A stretch of 64,000 nt of DNA, taken from JBEGHD01 sp049334165. Its GTDB lineage: Bacteria; Bacteroidota; Bacteroidia; Flavobacteriales_D; Sanyastnellaceae. Positions 9,963 through 17,999 of the stretch are shown one piece after another. Each line of letters begins with the position of its first letter. Position 1 is the first letter of the stretch. A program made the position numbers and the translations under genes. The notes below the pieces were generated by a model. The model saw nothing but the letters and a program-made list of their open reading frames with translations, searched no databases and was not told the origin of the DNA. Location of the stretch: assembly GCA_049334165.1 (NCBI GenBank), contig JBEGHD010000010.1; one strand, given 5' to 3'.

Positions 9963-12179
9963 ATGAATACAAGAATTACACTTTGGAAATGCGCATTTAT
10001 TTGTGCTATCTTCACTACAGGATCGATTCTTTCAGCCGGTGCTACCGGACTGAAGAATTCTTACGAATCGAATGCGACACCGGTGGTTACTGACGAAGAG
10101 CCCCCAGAAATCACCCCACCTGCTGACATACAAATTGAGCTTGGCGAAGGTCAGTGCTCAATAGTGATTGACGATTTAGGTATACCAGTAACATCAGATA
10201 ACGTTGGCGTAGTCAATGTATTTAATGATGCCCCAGCAGAATTTCCTGTCGGTGGCACAGAAGTAACGTGGACTGCCGTGGATGAAGCAGGTAACGAAAC
10301 CACTGCAGTACAAGGCATTAAGGTGGTTGACAACATCCATCCCCAGGTAGAACAGCCTGAAGTGAAGATTTTCTCTTCTGACAATGATGCGTGTTCTGCA
10401 TCTGACAAGGTTCTCGCACCGCCAAACGCAACTGACAATTGCACTATTGCGAGTATCACTAATGATGCTCCTTCAGTTTTTCCTTTGGGGGAAACGATTG
10501 TAACCTGGACTGTGGAGGACAACGAAGGCAACCAAACGAAAGCTGAGCAGCTCGTGATTGTAGAAGATCAGGTGGCACCTCAAATATTTGCACCGCAAAA
10601 CATTGAACGCAGTACTTCGTCTGAAATGTGTGGAGCCGAAGTTCAAGAACTCGGTGAGCCGTCAGTTTCTGACAACTGCACAATTGAATCGGTTGAAAAT
10701 GACGCACCACAGTTTTTCTCTCGCGGAGAAAACATCGTGACCTGGACTGTGACAGACGCAGCGGGCAACACTGCTACCGCTCAACAGCAAGTCATGATCA
10801 TAGACACAAAAGCTCCTGTCCCGGCACAGGAAGAGCTTCCTGCAATTCAATCAGATTGCGGATTCACAATTGAAGAAATGCCAATCGCTTTGGACAATTG
10901 CGGAGGAGAAATTCAGGCTACTACCGAAAGTAACCTCACTTTTGAAGAGCAAGGTAATTATGAAGTAATTTGGAACTATGAAGATGCTGCCGGAAATCGT
11001 TCTCAGCAGGTTCAGGAAGTAATCGTGCAGGATATGGCTGCGCCAGAAGTAGTTTCTATGCCCGAAGACATTGAAGCTTGTGAAGGTACTATCGTAGCAT
11101 TTGATATGCCAGTAGCAGTAGATTGTTCTGGCGTAACTGTAGAACAAAAAAGCGGACCGGCAACAGGTTCAGTGTTCCCACTAGGAGAAACTGAAGTGGT
11201 TTTCAAATTCACCGATGGATTTGAGAATATTCGTGAAGAAGGTTTCACGGTAACAGTTCACCCAAGACCACAGTTTGAAGTGAATACTTCTATGGCATCT
11301 TGCAATTTGTCTGACGGTGTGGCTGAGCTCGATATCGCCCTGGCTGCCGAGCCATTTGAGCTAGACTGGGAAGGAAACGATCCACAAGCGTTGCCAGCTG
11401 GAGACTACCAGGTTAGACTCGAAGATGCTAATGGATGCTATGTGATTCGTGATTTTTCAATTGAAAATCCGGAAAGTCCATCAGCGGAAATATCAACAAA
11501 CCCAGCAACTTGCTTTGGAATGCCTGACGGATCAGCCGAACTGGAAATCACAGGCGGAACTCCAGAGTACACTGTTGATTGGGAAGGACATAACCCCGAA
11601 GCACTCGAAAATGGTGATTATTCTGTTTCTGTAGTTGATGCTGCTAACTGCCGCACTACTGTCGAATTCACAATTGAAGAGCCAGAAGAAGTGTTGATTG
11701 ATGGAACAGTAACTGACGCTCAGGGCGGCATGTCCAACGGAGCCATTGACATTTCAGTAATTGGTGGAGTTCCGGGATATTCTTTCTCCTGGGACAATGG
11801 TGAACAAACTGAAGACCTCACAGGTCTGGCACCAGGACAGTACAATGTGACTGTAACTGATGAAAATGACTGCAGCAAGACAAAACTTTATGTTGTTGAC
11901 AATACCGTTGGAATTGAAGAAAATGAAGAGACAAATTTCAGTCTTTATCCAAATCCTACCACTGGAGAAGTGAACATCAGCATGACCGGGGATAGCAAAA
12001 ATGCGACTCTCAAGGTTGTTGACCTTACAGGTAAAGTCATTGAGTTTATCGACCTCACAGAGGTGGATCGCAGTAACTTTAAGTTCGACATCAGTGAGTA
12101 TGCTGAGGGGATTTATCTCATCAAACTAAATGATGGTGAAAAAAGTACTGTAAAGAGAATTGTTAAGCGCAACAGATAA
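9963..12179 (+). CDS. HYR and SprB-like repeat protein with T9SS type A sorting domain
   Basis: 738 residues with an N-terminal signal peptide (hydrophobic to about residue 27). Three clear HYR (hyalin-repeat, Ig-like) domains and one more diverged module follow, each with the pattern FPxGxTxVTWTxxDxxGN. Two or three SprB-type repeats come next (for example NPATCFGMPDGSAELEITGG and the DGSVSV-like end). The last 75 or so residues are a type A T9SS sorting domain starting FSLYPNPTTGEVNI and ending KRIVKRNR. Known from the family: such proteins cross the outer membrane by T9SS and are attached to the surface or released. Likely an adhesin or matrix protein. It has its own terminator. Confidence 0.88.
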   Translation: MNTRITLWKCAFICAIFTTGSILSAGATGLKNSYESNATPVVTDEEPPEITPPADIQIELGEGQCSIVIDDLGIPVTSDNVGVVNVFNDAPAEFPVGGTEVTWTAVDEAGNETTAVQGIKVVDNIHPQVEQPEVKIFSSDNDACSASDKVLAPPNATDNCTIASITNDAPSVFPLGETIVTWTVEDNEGNQTKAEQLVIVEDQVAPQIFAPQNIERSTSSEMCGAEVQELGEPSVSDNCTIESVENDAPQFFSRGENIVTWTVTDAAGNTATAQQQVMIIDTKAPVPAQEELPAIQSDCGFTIEEMPIALDNCGGEIQATTESNLTFEEQGNYEVIWNYEDAAGNRSQQVQEVIVQDMAAPEVVSMPEDIEACEGTIVAFDMPVAVDCSGVTVEQKSGPATGSVFPLGETEVVFKFTDGFENIREEGFTVTVHPRPQFEVNTSMASCNLSDGVAELDIALAAEPFELDWEGNDPQALPAGDYQVRLEDANGCYVIRDFSIENPESPSAEISTNPATCFGMPDGSAELEITGGTPEYTVDWEGHNPEALENGDYSVSVVDAANCRTTVEFTIEEPEEVLIDGTVTDAQGGMSNGAIDISVIGGVPGYSFSWDNGEQTEDLTGLAPGQYNVTVTDENDCSKTKLYVVDNTVGIEENEETNFSLYPNPTTGEVNISMTGDSKNATLKVVDLTGKVIEFIDLTEVDRSNFKFDISEYAEGIYLIKLNDGEKSTVKRIVKRNR

Positions 12180-12200
12180 TTGCACTTTCAAATAAATTTC

Positions 12201-12236
12201 AAAAAGCCGTTTCGAGAAAATCGAAGCGGCTTTTTT
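12201..12236 (+). terminator. Rho-independent terminator
   Basis: AAAAAGCCGTTTCGA pairs with TCGAAGCGGCTTTTT (one wobble) around a short A-rich loop and ends in a T run, 21 bp after the HYR gene stop. Confidence 0.9.
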
Positions 12237-12333
12237 AGTGTCAAATTAGTATTCTTGCCGTGGCTTTGTGCGGGTGCATAGAGCAATAAATTTCGGGGTG
12301 AACTGTTTATTAGCTCGATCTCTCAATTAATTA

Positions 12334-12341
12334 TACTTTTG
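12334..12341 (+). promoter_or_regulatory. Candidate -7 element (TACTTTTG)
   Basis: Matches the Bacteroidota -7 consensus TAnnTTTG. It lies only 8 bp before the ATG of the TonB receptor gene, which would imply a very short or absent leader. No clear -33 TTG is seen at the usual distance, so this may be chance. Confidence 0.35.
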
Positions 12342-12349
12342 ACGGCTTT

Positions 12350-14911
12350 ATGGCGCAGAAGCTTCTTTTAACTCTCACTTTGCTATTGGCTGCTCTCGGA
12401 GTTTTTTCTCAAGCGACCGGTACCCTCACCGGGGTGGTGACTGACGGCAATGACGATCCGATTGTTGGAGCTAGTGTCTACATCAAATCAAGGCCATCGA
12501 CAGGAACCTACACAGATGAGGATGGCCGATATGAACTTACCCTGGCAGCCAATTACAATTACACCGTAGTTTATTCCTATACGGGAAGAAAAGTCACCCG
12601 CGAAGTCAATCTCAAAAGTGGTCAGGAGCTCGAAATCGATGTCTCTATAAACTATGCAATTGATGTAGGTGTGGCAGATGTGGTAGGGCGAAACGACCGT
12701 GAAAAACCGATGCAAACCATCGATCCAAAAATCTACAACAAGTTACCTACGCCTGGTGGTGGAATCGAAGCACTTCTGAGGACAACAATTGCCAACACGG
12801 CCAGCGAGCTTAGCTCTGCCTACAGCGTACGTGGAGGAAGTTTTGATGAAAACCTGGTTTATGTAAATGACATTCAGGTCTACCGTCCATTTTTGGTTAG
12901 AGCCGGACAACAAGAAGGTCTCAGCTTTCCAAACCCCGACATGGTAGAAAATATAGAGTTTTCCGCAGGTGGATTCGAAGCCAAGTATGGAGACCGAATG
13001 TCATCGGTGCTTGATATTCAGTATCGAAAACCAAAAGAGTTTGGTGGAACGGTGAGTGCCGGACTGCTCGGTGGATCGGCTCATGTGGAAGGGGTTAGCA
13101 AAAACAAACGATTTACACACAATACCGGTTTTCGTTATAAAAGTAACTCGTACCTGCTCAACAGCCTTGACACACAGGGTGATTACGACCCTAATTACAC
13201 GGACCTACAAACCTATCTCACCTACGAGGTTTCGCCCATACTCGATATTAACTTTCTCGGGAATTACTCCAGAAATCAATACAACTTTGTGCCTAGCTCC
13301 AGAGAAACAAATCTTGGGACAATTAATGAAGCCCTCCGCTTTCAGGTCGATTTCGAAGGCCAGGAAGTCACAGAGTTTGAGACCTTCTTTGGAGCAATTT
13401 CGGCAAATTATCAGCCGAACGAATTTACAATGCTGCGATTTATCGGTTCGGCCTTTCAGACCTACGAATCTGAAACATTTGACATCATCGGATCTTACCG
13501 TCTTGATGAACTGGAGAGGGACCTCGGTTCAGACGAATTCGGAGAAGTGCTGCGCAACCGAGGCATTGGATCTTTCATAAACCACGCACGAAACTCGCTA
13601 GACGCACGTGTGCTGAATTTCACACACAAGGGATCGTGGGAGATTGAGCAGACCGACCACTTCGTCCAGTGGGGAGCTCGCTACCAGCATGAGTTGATCA
13701 ACGACCGAATCAGTGAATGGGATCTTATTGATTCAGCAGGATTCGCTTCACCTCACCCGCCAGATTTCACCGGAAACTCGATGAGTCAGGAAATTCCTGT
13801 TCAGAATCTGGTGAAAGCCGAGAACACAACAAGCTCAAGTAGACTCACAGCCTACCTTCAGGATTCTTACTCCTGGGAAAATGACGAAGGTGCAGAGTTC
13901 ACCGCCAACCTGGGTGTGCGAGGACACTACTGGGATTTTAATAATCAGTTCGTTGGCGGGCCACGAGCCAATTTTTCCTACAAGCCAAAATGGTCGAGGA
14001 CCATCACAGACAGTTTGGGAAATGACTCAACGATCTCCAAGGACATTGTTTTTACAGCTGCAGGTGGTTATTACTGGCAGCCTCCCTTCTATCGCGAAAT
14101 GAGAGGTCTTGACGGAAGTATTAACGAAGACATCAAAGCTCAGCAAGCCATTCACGCTGTGGTGGGAGCCGATTACATTTTTTCTGCCTGGAACCGTCCC
14201 TTTAAGTTGAAAGCCGAATTGTACTACAAGGACCTCAACTATCTCATTCCATACGAAGTGGAAAACGTTAGGCTGCGCTATTTCGCAACTAACAACAGCC
14301 GAGGTTATGCAACTGGACTTGACGTAATGCTCAACGGTGAATTTGTAAGAGGAGTTCAGTCATGGCTTCGAGCTTCTTTTTTGACAACTCAGGAAGACTT
14401 GTTAGACGACTCTTACACGGAGTATTACAACGAAGCTGGTGAGCAAATCATTCCTGGAGTTACTCAAGACCCAACCGCTGTGGACTCTACAACTTTTTAC
14501 CCCGGTTTTGTGCCAAGGCCAACTGATCAGACTTTCAGTTTCAGTATGTTCTTTCAGGATGAAATGCCCAGGTGGCCAGAGTACAAGGTTCAACTCCTAC
14601 TCTACTTCGCAACGGGACTTCCTTTTGGACCTCCTACTTTTGATCGTTACAACGACACCGAACGCACTCCACCTTACAGAAGGGTTGATGTTGGTTTCTC
14701 TCGCGACCTCATCACGGAGAAGAACAAAAACAACAATTGGTTCACTTCAACCTTTGAACAAGGATGGATTTCGTTAGAAGTTTTCAATTTGCTAGGCATC
14801 AACAACACCATCAACTACACGTGGATTGAAGACGTAAACGGACTTCAGTATTCTGTACCAAACTTTCTGACAGGTCGAAGGGTCAACCTGAAACTCGTAC
14901 TTCAGTTCTGA
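12350..14911 (+). CDS. TonB-dependent receptor with carboxypeptidase-like regulatory N-domain
   Basis: 853 residues. A signal peptide (MAQKLLLTLTLLLAALGVFSQ) is followed by a CarboxypepD_reg-like beta-sandwich (GTLTGVVTDGNDDPIVGASV) at about 24-105. A plug domain comes next (SAYSVRGGSFDENLVYVNDI, then YGDRMSSVLDI), and the rest is a beta-barrel. The C-terminus ends in aromatic F (KLVLQF), as expected for barrel assembly. Such receptors import ligands across the outer membrane using TonB-ExbBD energy. No SusD partner is next to it, so a polysaccharide-utilisation role is not supported and the ligand is unknown. Its stop is 4 bp from the convergent AI-2E family gene. Confidence 0.92.
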   Translation: MAQKLLLTLTLLLAALGVFSQATGTLTGVVTDGNDDPIVGASVYIKSRPSTGTYTDEDGRYELTLAANYNYTVVYSYTGRKVTREVNLKSGQELEIDVSINYAIDVGVADVVGRNDREKPMQTIDPKIYNKLPTPGGGIEALLRTTIANTASELSSAYSVRGGSFDENLVYVNDIQVYRPFLVRAGQQEGLSFPNPDMVENIEFSAGGFEAKYGDRMSSVLDIQYRKPKEFGGTVSAGLLGGSAHVEGVSKNKRFTHNTGFRYKSNSYLLNSLDTQGDYDPNYTDLQTYLTYEVSPILDINFLGNYSRNQYNFVPSSRETNLGTINEALRFQVDFEGQEVTEFETFFGAISANYQPNEFTMLRFIGSAFQTYESETFDIIGSYRLDELERDLGSDEFGEVLRNRGIGSFINHARNSLDARVLNFTHKGSWEIEQTDHFVQWGARYQHELINDRISEWDLIDSAGFASPHPPDFTGNSMSQEIPVQNLVKAENTTSSSRLTAYLQDSYSWENDEGAEFTANLGVRGHYWDFNNQFVGGPRANFSYKPKWSRTITDSLGNDSTISKDIVFTAAGGYYWQPPFYREMRGLDGSINEDIKAQQAIHAVVGADYIFSAWNRPFKLKAELYYKDLNYLIPYEVENVRLRYFATNNSRGYATGLDVMLNGEFVRGVQSWLRASFLTTQEDLLDDSYTEYYNEAGEQIIPGVTQDPTAVDSTTFYPGFVPRPTDQTFSFSMFFQDEMPRWPEYKVQLLLYFATGLPFGPPTFDRYNDTERTPPYRRVDVGFSRDLITEKNKNNNWFTSTFEQGWISLEVFNLLGINNTINYTWIEDVNGLQYSVPNFLTGRRVNLKLVLQF

Positions 14912-14915
14912 GAAT

Positions 14916-15971
14916 CTAGATCTTTCCTTTTCCCATGAGGTAGCCGTAAGGTTTTAGCGACTCAATGTTGTCAAAAACAATTTTGAGCATTCCTATGACT
15001 GGGACGGCCAGAACCATTCCCGGGATTCCCCACAAGGCAGCACCACTGAGAATTGAAATAATTGTAACGAGCGGGTTTATTTGCACCTGACCTCCGGTAA
15101 TGTTTGGCGTCAGCAAGTTGTTCTCAATAAATTGAATGATGAAAGTGAGAATGATGACGTAAACTACCACAGAGGGGTCATCTCCAAAGAGAAGGGCGTA
15201 GAGCACTGGCACCGCTCCTCCGATGAAAGTTCCAAAATATGGGATGACATTGAACAGGCCTGCAATGATACCGAGCAGCATTGCATTTTCCATCCCAATG
15301 ATCCAAAGTCCAAGAACGTTCAGTACAGATAAAATCGCCACCACGATGAAAAGTCCTGACACATATTTCACGGTGACTTTGGAAATCTGATTGACGATGT
15401 GGCGCACGTTTTTCTCAGACTCATTGTGAGTGATCATCAATAAAAAATTGCCGAGTCTGTCGCGGTAGTAGAGAAAAAGAAAAATGAAAAGCGGCATGAT
15501 TAGAATCCTGCCTGTAGTGGTCGCAACAGATGTTACGGCATCTTTAAAGAAGTTTCCTCCTTGCATCAGCACAGACTTCAAAAATGAGTCATTCTCGCTG
15601 TTGCTCCCATTATTTAATTTTATACCTAGATCGACCTCAATAAAATCTCGAACCTTGTCGATATTGCCTTTCACTTTCTCTTCGATGTTGGTAGTTTCTT
15701 CTACAAAACCGCTGATTTGTGCAGACAATAAATAAACACAACCTGCAACGAAGGCCACTAGAATGAGGTCTGCAGTGAGAACTGCTGCAGCCCTCGGCAA
15801 TCCTCTATTTTCGAGCCAGGCGGCTATGGGAAAAATCAGGTAAGCAAACAAAACCGAAAGCATGAGGATCGGTAGAATAAACTTGAGTTGCCAGAGTGAA
15901 TAAAAAAACAGAACAAAAAACAGCAGTATCACTGTCGCTCTGATAAATACGGGGTAATTTTTCATGCTCAC
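14916..15971 (-). CDS. AI-2E family transporter (PerM/TqsA-like permease)
   Basis: 351 residues with the family topology: two helices near the N-terminus, a soluble stretch around 80-140, then several helices ending with the conserved GMVLAVPVIGMLKIV segment. A typical motif PYFGTFIGGAVPVL is present at about 245-258. The family includes autoinducer-2 exporters but also Na+/H+ antiporters and permeases of unknown substrate, so the name should not be read as proof of AI-2 transport. It is a single gene, convergent with the TonB receptor. Confidence 0.9.
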   Translation of the reverse strand: MSMKNYPVFIRATVILLFFVLFFYSLWQLKFILPILMLSVLFAYLIFPIAAWLENRGLPRAAAVLTADLILVAFVAGCVYLLSAQISGFVEETTNIEEKVKGNIDKVRDFIEVDLGIKLNNGSNSENDSFLKSVLMQGGNFFKDAVTSVATTTGRILIMPLFIFLFLYYRDRLGNFLLMITHNESEKNVRHIVNQISKVTVKYVSGLFIVVAILSVLNVLGLWIIGMENAMLLGIIAGLFNVIPYFGTFIGGAVPVLYALLFGDDPSVVVYVIILTFIIQFIENNLLTPNITGGQVQINPLVTIISILSGAALWGIPGMVLAVPVIGMLKIVFDNIESLKPYGYLMGKGKI

Positions 15972-16053
15972 TGTTGGGTGATTCTTTAAAGATTTTTCAA
16001 TCTAACGATACTAAGATAGATTTTTCTAAAATTTCAATTTCTACCGTCAATAG

Positions 16054-16084
16054 AAAAAGCGATGCCAAATGAATGACATCGCTT
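16054..16084 (-). terminator. Rho-independent terminator of the T9SS protease gene
   Basis: Read on the minus strand, AAGCGATG pairs with CATCGCTT around a 12-nt loop and is followed by TTTTTC. It lies just downstream of the protease gene stop. Confidence 0.75.
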
Positions 16085-16109
16085 CTCCAAAATCATTTGT
16101 ATAACGAGC

Positions 16110-17759
16110 TTACCTTTTTACAAACTTTTTAGTCAACTGACTTCCGTCCACAGCAAAGAAGGTAATGTAGTAAACACCCTGCTCGTACTGACTTACAGGG
16201 ATTTCTTGCTGTGTTCCACTCACTCCCCAGGTATTTACTTTTTTACCCAAGGCGTCAAAGATTTCAACCTTCTCAATTTCTTCGGTGACCGAAATCGTAA
16301 TCTGCTCATCGGCTGGGTTTGGATAAATATTTACTTCAGAAAATTGTATCTCATCTTCACTGACACTTGTTGCATTGTCGCAAGGTCTGTAGCTACCGTT
16401 CACTTGCAATTCTCCCGTATCTATTGGATCCAGGAACGGAGCCAGTTGCTCTTCATCAACTGTTCCATTGCTCGACCAATGGTAGCTCATTTTTCCGTAG
16501 TAATCGGGTTCATTTGGTTGGCTGCAATATGATGCTCCACCTGTCAATGTTCCAATAATTAGGTGTTCTTCATCGAAAATTGGAGAGCCAGATGACCCAC
16601 CTTCAGTGACTCCGTGATTGGTTTCTGTTGAAGACCAGTAAACTCGCCAGTGAGATGCAAAAGCTCCCCAGCTGGCACTTTCCAATCCATTTGTGTAAGT
16701 AGAGATCTTCTTTGTATCGCCTGATGGGTGGTGAATGCTGACACCTGCCCCACTTCCTACTGCTGTTTTTCTCCAGCCGGCAAAGTACGGATTCCAGCCA
16801 TCGGTGATTTCATCTTCAATTTCAAAAAGAGCGAAATCGGAACCGCTATCTCCTCCTCCATCGTTGCTATCGGCCAGTTTGATTACTCCAGTGCGATTTC
16901 TATTGGATGGAGCCAGGCCATCATTGCATCCAGAGACTTCAAAGTTGAACTTCACTTGCATCACGCCAAAATCTGTATCTGAAAGACCTTCAGTGCAGTG
17001 CATTGCCGTTAGCATAAGTTGACGGCAATCGTGAGACGTGTTGTTTACAAGAGCACCAGTACACAAGAAACTCTGATTTCCCTGTGTGATTAAAAGTCGA
17101 ACAACTGCATTTTTTTCGTCCTGCCACTCGTCACCTTCAGGACAGTTTATATCCACCTGACAGGGATCTGACCCACCACGACTTTCTTCGAGGTAGTTGT
17201 AAACGCCTCTGTAGAAATAACCGATTCCGTCTATCTCAATTTTAGGTCGGCTGGTTACTCCTGCTGGTTCGTAGTACTCAAGAACAATTCTCTCACCGTA
17301 AACCATTTCACTGAGGAAAAGTCCGTGTTGATTGTTCTCTGCGCTCGTGTAGGCACCATCCCAGAATGTCTTGTCAGCATTGTAAACGAAAAGCTTAGCT
17401 CCTTCGGGGATGAAATAGTTTGAGAAATAAATATTGAGTGCTTCAGCTCCAGGAGCGTAAAACTCCGCTCTCCAAATACGCGATCCATCGTTGAGCATTT
17501 GCCACTGACCAACGTTTTGAAGGTTGGCCTGAGTCTCTAATTTACGAGCAATGTTGTAACGCCCACTTTCGGCTTCTACAGCCGCATCTTCTGCGGCAAT
17601 GGCCTCCATATCCGGCTCCTGAAATTCCACAACATCTGTAATGGGCACTAAGTATTCTTCTAATTGAAAGCTTGTTGGTCGCTCTGCCTGATTTGGCATT
17701 TGCGCTAACATCGCCAGAGGTAAAACAATCGCAATGAGAGAAAAGTAGATCTTTTGCAT
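16110..17759 (-). CDS. Secreted trypsin-fold serine protease with T9SS sorting domain
   Basis: About 549 residues. The ATG at 17757-17759 is chosen because it begins a signal peptide (MQKIYFSLIAIVLPLAMLAQ); the frame is open 14 codons further. An N-terminal pro-domain spans to about residue 190. The S1-type catalytic residues follow: His in MLTAMHC, Asp in SDFALFEIED and Ser in GGSSGSPIF. Cys pairs (for example CTGALVNNTSHDC) recall lysyl endopeptidase-like proteases. The last 75 or so residues form a type A T9SS sorting domain (VNIYPNPADEQITISV to KKFVKR). It is probably exported, processed and either attached to the surface or released; its cleavage preference cannot be deduced. Confidence 0.88.
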   Translation of the reverse strand: MQKIYFSLIAIVLPLAMLAQMPNQAERPTSFQLEEYLVPITDVVEFQEPDMEAIAAEDAAVEAESGRYNIARKLETQANLQNVGQWQMLNDGSRIWRAEFYAPGAEALNIYFSNYFIPEGAKLFVYNADKTFWDGAYTSAENNQHGLFLSEMVYGERIVLEYYEPAGVTSRPKIEIDGIGYFYRGVYNYLEESRGGSDPCQVDINCPEGDEWQDEKNAVVRLLITQGNQSFLCTGALVNNTSHDCRQLMLTAMHCTEGLSDTDFGVMQVKFNFEVSGCNDGLAPSNRNRTGVIKLADSNDGGGDSGSDFALFEIEDEITDGWNPYFAGWRKTAVGSGAGVSIHHPSGDTKKISTYTNGLESASWGAFASHWRVYWSSTETNHGVTEGGSSGSPIFDEEHLIIGTLTGGASYCSQPNEPDYYGKMSYHWSSNGTVDEEQLAPFLDPIDTGELQVNGSYRPCDNATSVSEDEIQFSEVNIYPNPADEQITISVTEEIEKVEIFDALGKKVNTWGVSGTQQEIPVSQYEQGVYYITFFAVDGSQLTKKFVKR

Positions 17760-17999
17760 GAATCTGGTTTGAGAGTTTCTATTTCGAAATTTTGATCTCA
17801 AAAGTAGAATTTAAAAGCGCACTTGCCAATTGGAAGTGTCGACAACTCTTGTACGAATCTTCTGACGTGTCATTCATTCGACAAAAAAATTCTACTCAAC
17901 TTTGAGAATAGTTTTATTTGCGTGCGTTATACACTTATAAATGGGTTTACCCTATCGCTAATAGGGCCGACAGGCTGGAGATCAAGTATCAAAAAATTC

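Noticed and set aside
13056..13580. Open frame of 174 codons inside the TonB receptor gene
   Set aside because: Out-of-frame shadow with no domain features.
15484..15735. Plus-strand frame opposite the AI-2E family gene
   Set aside because: Shadow; no domain features.
17823..17999. N-terminal extension of PBP1C
   Set aside because: The extra 59 residues are not protein-like and would place the membrane anchor too far inside. ATG 18000 fits the family length.
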